This document shows, in pieces, positions 9,429-16,725 of a stretch of 64,000 bases of DNA. Each line of letters opens with the position of its first letter. The first letter of the stretch is position 1. A program made the translations under genes and the position numbers. The DNA is taken from NCBI RefSeq assembly GCF_010730055.1, contig NZ_AP022575.1, positions 1,178,001-1,242,000 on the forward strand, given 5' to 3'. The notes under the pieces were generated by a model. That model ran no database searches, was not told the DNA's origin, and worked only from the letters and a program-made list of their open reading frames with translations. The DNA comes from Mycobacterium shinjukuense. GTDB lineage: Bacteria; Actinomycetota; Actinomycetes; Mycobacteriales; Mycobacteriaceae.

Positions 9429-10064
9429 GTGGACGACCGGGACCAGCCGCTCAACCGGCTCGAACGGCGCAAGCAGCGCACCCGCGCCGCCCTGATCAAG
9501 GCCGCGCAGAGCTTCATCGTGGCCGGCAAGTTCAACGCACCGGTGCAAGACATCAGCCAAGCCGCCGATGTCGGTGTCGGCTCCTTCTACAACCACTTCG
9601 ACAGCAAGGAACAGCTCTTCGAGGCGGCCATCAACGAAGCCCTGGACGCCCACGGCGCGCTGCTGGACGCGCTGACGGAGCCGCTCGACGATCCGGCGGA
9701 AGCGTTCGCCCTCAGCTTCCGGCTGACCGGGCGGATGCTCCGCCGGCCTGACAGCCTTGTCGTGCTCCGTCACGGGCTGGGCATGATCACCGCCGACCGC
9801 GGGTTGGCGCCGCGCGCCCAACGCGACATCGCCGCGGCAGCCGCGGCCGGCAGATTCCAGGTGGCGGACCCGGAACTGGCGATGGCGGTCGCCGGGGGCG
9901 CGCTGCTAGGCCTCGGCCAGCTGCTGCACCAACAACCGGAACGGGACGAGGCGCAAACCACCGACCGAGTCGCCGAGGACTTGTTGACGATGTTCGGGTT
10001 GCCCGCCGAAGAGGCCCGCCAGCTGTGCCGCAAGCCGCTGCCCGATCCCGCCGACGGCCGCTGA
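9429..10064 (+). CDS. TetR family transcriptional regulator
   Basis: 211 aa. The N-terminal helix-turn-helix is clear: RTRAALIKAAQSFIV, then VQDISQAADVGVGSFYNHF, ending in DSKEQLFEAAI, the TetR_N layout. The rest is a helical ligand-binding/dimer domain of unknown ligand. Starts at GTG 9429 after a strong GAGGAGG site. Divergent from the alpha/beta hydrolase; probably represses that gene and perhaps the neighbouring acyltransferase. Confidence 0.92.
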   Translation: MDDRDQPLNRLERRKQRTRAALIKAAQSFIVAGKFNAPVQDISQAADVGVGSFYNHFDSKEQLFEAAINEALDAHGALLDALTEPLDDPAEAFALSFRLTGRMLRRPDSLVVLRHGLGMITADRGLAPRAQRDIAAAAAAGRFQVADPELAMAVAGGALLGLGQLLHQQPERDEAQTTDRVAEDLLTMFGLPAEEARQLCRKPLPDPADGR

Positions 10065-10101
10065 CCAGGATCTGCGGTCTGCTCTGGCACCATAGGGTGC
10101 C

Positions 10102-11658
10102 ATGTGCCTGTGTTGCCGCGGCCAACTCGCGCGCACGCTGCTGCTCGGGACCGCGCTGTTCGCCGTGGCCCTGGTGGTTGCGGGCTGCGTCCGGGTGGTC
10201 GGCGGGCGTGCCCGGATGGCCGAGCCGGGGCTGGGCCAGCCGGTGGAGTGGACCTTGTGCCGTTCCTCTAAGCCGGGGGTGAAGATCCCCGGCAACGCGC
10301 TGTGTGGCAAGCTCGCCGTGCCCGTCGACTACGACCATCCCGACGGCGACGTGGTGACGCTGGCGATGATTCGCTTCCCGGCGACCGGGGACAAGATCGG
10401 TTCGCTGGTGATCAACCCCGGTGGCCCCGGCGAATCCGGCATCGAGGCCGCGTTGGGCCTGTTCCAGACGTTGCCGAAGCGCGTCCACGAACGGTTCGAC
10501 CTGGTTGGCTTCGACCCGCGTGGCGTGGCGTCCTCGCGGCCGGCGATCTGGTGCAACTCCGATGCGGACAACGACCGGCTGCGGGCCGAGCCGCAGGTGG
10601 ACTACAGCCAGGCGGGCGTGGCGCGCATGGAGAACGAGACCAAGCAGTTCGTCGGTCGCTGCGTTGACAAGATGGGCACGACGTTCCTGGCCAATGTCGG
10701 CACGGTCAACGTCGCCAAGGATCTCGACGCCATCCGCGCGGCCCTGGGCGACGACAAACTGAGCTACCTAGGCTACTCGTACGGCACCCGGATCGGCTCC
10801 GCCTACGCCGAGGCCTACCCGCAGCGGGTGCGGGCGATGATCCTCGACGGTGCCGTCGACCCCAACGCCGATCCCGTCGAGGCCGACTTGCGACAGGCCA
10901 AGGGCTTCCAGGACGCGTTCGACGACTATGCCGCCGACTGCGCCAAGGAAGCCAACTGCCCGTTGGGCACGGACCCGGCCAAAGCCGTCGAGGTCTACCA
11001 CAGCCTGGTCGATCCGTTGGTCGACCCCAACGACCTCGCGGTGAGCCGACCGGCGAAAACCAACGACCCGCGCGGGCTGAGCTACAGCGACGCCATCGTG
11101 GGCACCATCATGGCGCTGTACTCGCCGAACCTGTGGGATCACCTCACCGACGGGCTCTCGGAGCTGGCCGACCATCGCGGAGACACCATGCTGACCCTGG
11201 CCGACATGTACATGCGTCGCGACTCGCACGGCCACTACAACAATTCCACCGACGCCCGGGTGGCGATCAATTGTGTTGACCAGCCGCCGGTTACCGACCG
11301 TGCCAAAGTCGTTGACGAAGACCGCCGCTCACGCGAAATCGCCCCGTTCATGAGCTACGGGAAGTTCACCGGCTACGCGCCGCTGGGCACCTGCGCGTTC
11401 TGGCCGGTACCGCCGACCAGCAGGCCGCATGTGGTCTCGGCGCCCGGGCTGGTGTCGACCGTGGTGGTTTCCACCACCCACGATCCGGCGACGCCGTACC
11501 AGGCCGGGGTCGACCTGGCCAACCAGCTGCACGCCGCGTTGCTGACCTTCAATGGAACCCAGCACACCGTGGTGTTTCAGGGCGAATCCTGCGTCGACGA
11601 CTACGCGACGGCGTATTTGATCACCGGCACGACGCCGCCGCCCGGCGCGACGTGCTGA
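10102..11658 (+). CDS. caeA: Hip1-type lipoprotein serine protease/esterase
   Basis: 518 aa, equivalent to Rv2224c (CaeA/Hip1, 520 aa), a cell-envelope serine hydrolase that cleaves GroEL2 in M. tuberculosis and affects envelope integrity and host responses. Seen: a lipoprotein signal peptide ending in VVAGC (lipobox Cys about residue 29); oxyanion motif NPGGPGESG; nucleophile elbow GYSYGTRIG; Asp in STTHDPATPYQAGVD; catalytic His in GTQHTVVF. Cysteines in the mature domain probably form disulfides. Paralogous to caeB downstream, but here separated from it by a ctaD gene, unlike in M. tuberculosis where the two are adjacent. Confidence 0.94.
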   Translation: MCLCCRGQLARTLLLGTALFAVALVVAGCVRVVGGRARMAEPGLGQPVEWTLCRSSKPGVKIPGNALCGKLAVPVDYDHPDGDVVTLAMIRFPATGDKIGSLVINPGGPGESGIEAALGLFQTLPKRVHERFDLVGFDPRGVASSRPAIWCNSDADNDRLRAEPQVDYSQAGVARMENETKQFVGRCVDKMGTTFLANVGTVNVAKDLDAIRAALGDDKLSYLGYSYGTRIGSAYAEAYPQRVRAMILDGAVDPNADPVEADLRQAKGFQDAFDDYAADCAKEANCPLGTDPAKAVEVYHSLVDPLVDPNDLAVSRPAKTNDPRGLSYSDAIVGTIMALYSPNLWDHLTDGLSELADHRGDTMLTLADMYMRRDSHGHYNNSTDARVAINCVDQPPVTDRAKVVDEDRRSREIAPFMSYGKFTGYAPLGTCAFWPVPPTSRPHVVSAPGLVSTVVVSTTHDPATPYQAGVDLANQLHAALLTFNGTQHTVVFQGESCVDDYATAYLITGTTPPPGATC

Positions 11659-11817
11659 CCCGGCGAACCCTCGCCGAGCGTGACGGCAGGGCGAAATTTC
11701 GGCGGGTTTAGCGCCCGGACAACACGTTTGGTGAGAGCATGCGGTCGCCCTGGGCGGCCTGTTAGCACCCGACCGAGGATCCGAGGTCCGCGGCAGTGAC
11801 CGTCGGACCGCTGATTC

Positions 11818-11837
11818 TTGGGGACCTTTGGCCCTAG
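11818..11837 (+). promoter_or_regulatory. DosR-box-like palindrome upstream of ctaD paralogue
   Basis: TTGGGGACCTTTGGCCCTAG matches 15 of 20 positions of the published DosR (DevR) consensus TTSGGGACTWWAGTCCCSAA, including all of the TTSGGGAC half and the central CCC. Its centre lies about 32-37 bp upstream of a possible -10, AATACT (11859-11864), a usual position for DosR activation. Similarity is seen; regulation is inferred. Confidence 0.5.
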
Positions 11838-11897
11838 GTACGTGCGGCGCCGACTGGAAATACTAGGGCGCTCGTCGGATCCCCTAGGAGTTCACCC

Positions 11898-13589
11898 ATG
11901 ACCGCTGAAGCGCCGTCCGTCACAGACCTACAGGCCCGGCGGCCCTTTCCGGCCCGGGTCGGCCCGAAGGGCAATCTCATTTACCAGATCATCAGCACGA
12001 CCGACCACAAGATGATCGGCATGATGTACATGGTCGCCTGCTACGTTTTCTTCTTCATCGGCGGGCTGATGGCGTTGTTCATCCGCGCCGAACTCGCGGC
12101 GCCGGGATTGCAATTCCTGTCCAACGAGCAGTACAACCAGATGTTCACCATGCATGGCACCGCCATGCTGCTGTTTTACGCCACCCCAGTCGTTTTCGGG
12201 TTCGCCAACCTGGTGCTGCCGCTACAGATCGGCGCGCCGGATGTGGCGTTCCCGCGCCTGAACGCGCTGTCGTTTTGGCTGTTCGTCTTCGGTGCGTTGA
12301 TCGCCTTGAGCGGCTTCATCATGCCGGGCGGGGCGGCAGACTTCGGGTGGACCGCCTACACCCCGTTATCGAACGCGGCCCACACTCCCGGCGCGGGAGG
12401 AGACCTGTGGATTCTGGGCCTCGGTGTCGGTGGTCTGGGCACCATCCTGGGGGCGGTGAACATGCTCACCACCGTGGTGTGCCTGCGGGCCCCAGGGATG
12501 ACCATGTTCCGCATGCCGATCTTCACGTGGAACATCATGGTCACCAGTGTGCTTGTGCTGCTGATCTTTCCGCTGCTGACTGCGGCCCTGTTCGGCTTGG
12601 CCGCCGACCGCCACCTCGGGGCACATGTCTATGACCCTGCTAATGGCGGGGCGATCCTGTTCCAACATCTGTTCTGGTTCTTCGGACACCCCGAGGTGTA
12701 CGTCATCGCCCTGCCGTTCTTTGGCATCGTGTCCGAAATCTTCCCGGTGTTTTCCCGTAAGCCCATCTTCGGCTACACCACGCTGGTGTATGCGACGCTG
12801 TCGATCGCCGCGCTGTCGGTGGCGGTGTGGGCCCACCACATGTACGCCACCGGTGCCGTGCTGTTGCCGTTCTTCTCGTTCATGACGTTTTTGATCGCGG
12901 TGCCGACCGGGCTGAAATTCTTCAACTGGATCGGCACGATGTGGCGGGGCCAGTTAACGTTCGAGTCGCCGATGCTGTTCTCGATCGGTTTCCTCGTCAC
13001 CTTCCTACTCGGCGGCCTGTCGGGCGTACTGCTGGCCAGCCCGCCGCTGGACTTTCACATCAGCGATACCTATTTCGTCGTGGCGCACTTCCATTACACG
13101 CTGTTCGGCACCATCGTGTTCGCCACCTACGCGGGGGTCTACTTCTGGTTTCCGAAGATGACCGGACGCCTGCTCGACGAGCGGCTGGCCAAGCTGCATT
13201 TCTGGCTGACCCTCGTCGGCTTCCACACCACGTTTCTTGTCCAGCATTGGCTGGGTGATTCGGGAATGCCGCGTCGCTACGCGGACTACCTGCCCACCGA
13301 TGGCTACCAAACGCTGAATGTCATCTCCACGGTGGGGGCATTCATCCTGGGCGTCTCGGTGCTGCCCTTCGTGTGGAACGTGTTCAAGAGCTGGCGCTTC
13401 GGCGAACCCGTGCTGGTCGACGATCCCTGGGGCCACGGCAACTCGCTGGAATGGGCCACGAGCTGCCCGCCGCCACGGCACAACTTCACCGAACTGCCCC
13501 GCATCCGTTCCGAGCGGCCGGCGTTCGAACTGCACTATCCGCACATGGTGCCGCGGATGCGCGCCGAAGCCCACGTTGGCCGCCATTAG
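11898..13589 (+). CDS. ctaD: Cytochrome c oxidase subunit I paralogue
   Basis: 563 aa, catalytic subunit of an aa3-type cytochrome c oxidase, which reduces O2 and pumps protons in the inner membrane. Twelve membrane segments are expected. Haem and copper ligands are intact: FTMHGTAMLLFY (haem a His), WFFGHPEVYVIALP (CuB His, cross-linked Tyr and the Glu of A1-type oxidases), WAHHMY (two CuB His), VVAHFHYTLFG (haem a3 and haem a His). K-channel stretch PTGLKFFNW is present. AGGAG lies 8 nt before ATG. M. tuberculosis has its ctaD (Rv3043c) elsewhere and nothing between caeA and caeB, so this is probably a second copy, perhaps hypoxia-induced. Confidence 0.93.
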   Translation: MTAEAPSVTDLQARRPFPARVGPKGNLIYQIISTTDHKMIGMMYMVACYVFFFIGGLMALFIRAELAAPGLQFLSNEQYNQMFTMHGTAMLLFYATPVVFGFANLVLPLQIGAPDVAFPRLNALSFWLFVFGALIALSGFIMPGGAADFGWTAYTPLSNAAHTPGAGGDLWILGLGVGGLGTILGAVNMLTTVVCLRAPGMTMFRMPIFTWNIMVTSVLVLLIFPLLTAALFGLAADRHLGAHVYDPANGGAILFQHLFWFFGHPEVYVIALPFFGIVSEIFPVFSRKPIFGYTTLVYATLSIAALSVAVWAHHMYATGAVLLPFFSFMTFLIAVPTGLKFFNWIGTMWRGQLTFESPMLFSIGFLVTFLLGGLSGVLLASPPLDFHISDTYFVVAHFHYTLFGTIVFATYAGVYFWFPKMTGRLLDERLAKLHFWLTLVGFHTTFLVQHWLGDSGMPRRYADYLPTDGYQTLNVISTVGAFILGVSVLPFVWNVFKSWRFGEPVLVDDPWGHGNSLEWATSCPPPRHNFTELPRIRSERPAFELHYPHMVPRMRAEAHVGRH

Positions 13590-13660
13590 TGGGGGTACGA
13601 GATCAAGGCGTGACCATTTCGCAGCGTCACAGGTATTCGTGGGTGCGACGATTGACGGCC

Positions 13661-15211
13661 ATGTGGCGCCTGAGACCGATGAGCTTGGCGCTGCTGTCGT
13701 TCGGACTGCTGCTCGGCGGGTCACCGCCGGCGGTGCCGTTGGCCGGCGCGACGCCGGAACCCGACACCGGTCAGACCCAGGGCCAGGGGGTGCCGCTCGC
13801 GGCACCCCAACAGAACTGGGGATCGTGCCGAGGGGTGATCGGCGACACCACCGACATCCCCAGCGCGCAATGCACGACGGTGCCCGTGCCCGTCGACTAC
13901 GCCAAACCCACTGGGACACAAGCCAAGCTGGCGGTGATCCGCATTCCGGCGACCGGCCGGCGGATCGGATCGCTGTTGGTCAACCCGGGGGGGCCGGGGG
14001 CGTCCGCGGTGGACATGGTCGCCGGACTGGCACCCGAACTGAAGGACACCGAGATCGCCCGGCACTTCGACCTGGTGGGTTTTGACCCTAAAGGAGTGGG
14101 CCACTCCACCCCCGCACTGCGCTGCCGCACCGACGCCGAGTTCGACGCCTTCCGGCAGGACCCGATGGTCGATTACAGCCCGCCCGGTGTGGCCCACATC
14201 GAGCAGGTCTACCGCGAGCTGGCCCAACACTGTGTCGAGCGGATGGGCCAGGAATTCCTGGCAAACGTCGGCACCGCGTCGGCCGCGGGCGATATGGACA
14301 TGGTCCGCAAGGCGCTGGGCGACGAGCAGATCAGCTACCTCGGGTACAGCTACGGCACCGAGCTGGGCACCGCCTACCTGGAGCGGTTCGGCACCCATGT
14401 GCGGGCGATGGTGCTGGACGGGGCGATCGACCCGACCATCGGCCCGATCGAGGAAACCATCAACCAAATGGCCGGATTCCAGACCGCTTTCAACGACTAC
14501 GCGGCCGATTGCGCTCGCTCGGCCGCCTGCCCGCTGGGCACCGACCCGGCCCAGTGGGTCAACCGCTACCACGCGCTGGTCGATCCGCTGGTCGCCAAGC
14601 CGGGCACGACCTCGGACCCGCGTGGCCTGAGCTACGCCGACGCGATCACGGGCACCATCAACGCGCTCTACACCCCGCAACACTGGAAGTACTTGACCAG
14701 CGGCCTGCTCGGGTTGCAGCGCGGCACCGACGCCGGCGACCTGCTGTTGCTGGCCGACGACTACGAAGGCCGCCACCGCGACGGGCACTACGACAACGAC
14801 CAGGACGCGTTCCACGCGATCCGCTGCGTCGACACGCCGACGCCGACGGATCCGGCGCCCTGGGTGGCCGCCGATCGCAAGATCCGCGAGGTCGCTGCGT
14901 TCCTGAGCTACGGGCAGTTCACCGGCAACGCCCCTCGCGATCTGTGCGCGCTCTGGCCGGTGCCGGCAACCTCGACCCCGCACCCCGCCCCGCCGGCCCC
15001 ACCGGGCAAGGTCGTCGTCGTCTCCACCACCCACGACCCGGCCACGCCTTATCAGGCCGGGGTGGACCTGGCCCGTCAACTGGGCGCCCCGCTGATCACC
15101 TTCGACGGAACCCAGCACACCGCGGTGTTCGCCGGCAACGACTGCGTGGACACCGCGGCGCTGCGGTACTTCCTGGATCTGACCGCGCCACCGGCGAACC
15201 TGCGGTGTTGA
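13661..15211 (+). CDS. caeB: Secreted Hip1-like serine hydrolase
   Basis: 516 aa, equivalent to Rv2223c. Alpha/beta hydrolase with NPGGPGASA, nucleophile elbow GYSYGTELG, STTHDPATPY (Asp) and GTQHTAVF (His). The N-terminus is a signal peptide (RRP-type n-region, SLALLSFGLLLGG core, AGAT cleavage area) without a lipobox Cys, unlike CaeA, so the protein is probably exported and soluble. Start is uncertain: ATG 13661 is used here; TTG 13652 or GTG 13643 in the same frame would add 3 or 6 residues. Substrate unknown. Confidence 0.9.
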   Translation: MWRLRPMSLALLSFGLLLGGSPPAVPLAGATPEPDTGQTQGQGVPLAAPQQNWGSCRGVIGDTTDIPSAQCTTVPVPVDYAKPTGTQAKLAVIRIPATGRRIGSLLVNPGGPGASAVDMVAGLAPELKDTEIARHFDLVGFDPKGVGHSTPALRCRTDAEFDAFRQDPMVDYSPPGVAHIEQVYRELAQHCVERMGQEFLANVGTASAAGDMDMVRKALGDEQISYLGYSYGTELGTAYLERFGTHVRAMVLDGAIDPTIGPIEETINQMAGFQTAFNDYAADCARSAACPLGTDPAQWVNRYHALVDPLVAKPGTTSDPRGLSYADAITGTINALYTPQHWKYLTSGLLGLQRGTDAGDLLLLADDYEGRHRDGHYDNDQDAFHAIRCVDTPTPTDPAPWVAADRKIREVAAFLSYGQFTGNAPRDLCALWPVPATSTPHPAPPAPPGKVVVVSTTHDPATPYQAGVDLARQLGAPLITFDGTQHTAVFAGNDCVDTAALRYFLDLTAPPANLRC

Positions 15212-15336
15212 CACCGCTCGCCGCGAGCCTGGCGAACGCCGCTGACGGCCAAATCGTCAGCTCGGGCACCCGTTGGCGGCGGGTCACGCAACGTGTCTGG
15301 CCGGGCACCGGTAACACGGAATTAACAGAACGTGCA

Positions 15337-15342
15337 TAGTGT
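15337..15342 (+). promoter_or_regulatory. -10 hexamer, leaderless glnA2 promoter
   Basis: TAGTGT fits TANNNT and ends 7 nt before ATG 15350, placing the transcription start on the initiation codon. Confidence 0.5.
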
Positions 15343-15349
15343 TCGAGGT

Positions 15350-16690
15350 ATGGATCGACAGAAGGAATTCGTTCTCCGCACCCTGGAAGAACGTGACATC
15401 CGCTTCGTCCGGCTCTGGTTCACAGACGTGCTCGGTTTCCTCAAGTCGGTCGCGATCGCCCCAGCCGAGCTCGAAGGCGCCTTCGAGGAAGGCATCGGCT
15501 TCGACGGATCCTCGATCGAGGGTTTCGCGCGGGTCTCGGAATCCGACACCGTGGCCCACCCCGACCCGTCGACCTTTCAGGTGCTGCCCTGGACCACCAG
15601 CTCCGGCCACCACCACTCGGCACGGATTTTCTGCGACATCACCATGCCGGACGGTTCGCCGTCGTGGGCCGACCCCCGGCACGTGCTGCGCCGGCAGCTG
15701 ACCAAGGCCAACGAGCTTGGCTTCTCCTGCTACGTGCATCCCGAAATCGAGTTCTTTCTGCTCAAGCCCGGCCCGGAGGACGGCTCGGTGCCGGTGCCGG
15801 TCGACACCGCGGGCTACTTCGACCAAGCGGTGCACGATTCCGCCCTGAACTTTCGCCGGCACGCGATCGAGGCGCTGGAATTCATGGGCATCTCGGTGGA
15901 GTTCAGCCACCATGAGGGCGCGCCCGGCCAGCAGGAGATCGACCTGCGCTTCGCCGACGCGCTGTCGATGGCCGACAACGTGATGACCTTCCGTTACGTC
16001 ATCAAGGAAGTCGCGCTGGAGGAGGGCGCGCGGGCCTCGTTCATGCCCAAGCCGTTCGGGCAGCACCCCGGCTCGGCGATGCACACCCACATGAGCCTGT
16101 TCGAGGGCGACGTGAACGCCTTCCACAGCGACGACGACCCGCTGCAGCTCTCGGATGTGGGCAAGTCGTTCATCGCCGGCATCCTCGAGCACGCCTCGGA
16201 GATCAGCGCCGTGACCAATCAGTGGGTCAACTCCTACAAGCGGCTGGTGCACGGTGGTGAGGCGCCCACGGCCGCCTCGTGGGGGGCGGCCAACCGGTCG
16301 GCGCTGGTGCGGGTTCCGATGTACACGCCGCACAAGACCTCGTCACGGCGGATCGAGGTTCGCAGCCCCGACTCGGCGTGCAACCCCTACCTGACGTTCG
16401 CGGTGCTGCTGGCCGCCGGACTGCGCGGCGTGGAGAAGGGCTATGTGCTGGGCCCGCAGGCCGAGGACAACGTGTGGGATCTGACACCCGAGGAGCGTCG
16501 CGCGATGGGCTACCGCGAGTTGCCGTCCAGTCTGGACAGCGCGCTGCAAGCGATGGAGGCATCCGAGCTGGTCGCAGAGACCTTGGGGGAGCACGTTTTT
16601 GACTTCTTCCTGCGCAACAAGCGCACCGAATGGGCCACCTACCGCAGCCATGTCACGCCGTACGAACTGAAGACGTACCTGTCGCTGTAA
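15350..16690 (+). CDS. glnA2: Glutamine synthetase-type protein GlnA2
   Basis: 446 aa, the length of M. tuberculosis GlnA2 (Rv2222c). Glutamine-synthetase fold: GFDGSSIEGFARV, metal-ligand EIEFFLL and NxxxxE-like QQEIDLRFADAL, ATP-site KPFGQHPGSAMHTHMSLF and glutamate-site RSPDSACNPYL. The segment where GSI-beta enzymes carry the adenylylated Tyr reads NVWDLTPEE, so GlnE should not modify this protein. The homologue's physiological role is unclear; GlnA2 relatives in Streptomyces act on polyamines. ATG 15350 is favoured over an upstream ATG at 15332 by the leaderless -10 and by length. Followed 35 bp later by glnE. Confidence 0.95.
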   Translation: MDRQKEFVLRTLEERDIRFVRLWFTDVLGFLKSVAIAPAELEGAFEEGIGFDGSSIEGFARVSESDTVAHPDPSTFQVLPWTTSSGHHHSARIFCDITMPDGSPSWADPRHVLRRQLTKANELGFSCYVHPEIEFFLLKPGPEDGSVPVPVDTAGYFDQAVHDSALNFRRHAIEALEFMGISVEFSHHEGAPGQQEIDLRFADALSMADNVMTFRYVIKEVALEEGARASFMPKPFGQHPGSAMHTHMSLFEGDVNAFHSDDDPLQLSDVGKSFIAGILEHASEISAVTNQWVNSYKRLVHGGEAPTAASWGAANRSALVRVPMYTPHKTSSRRIEVRSPDSACNPYLTFAVLLAAGLRGVEKGYVLGPQAEDNVWDLTPEERRAMGYRELPSSLDSALQAMEASELVAETLGEHVFDFFLRNKRTEWATYRSHVTPYELKTYLSL

Positions 16691-16725
16691 CCCACATCGG
16701 GGCGGCAGCGTCGTGCGCTACCGTC

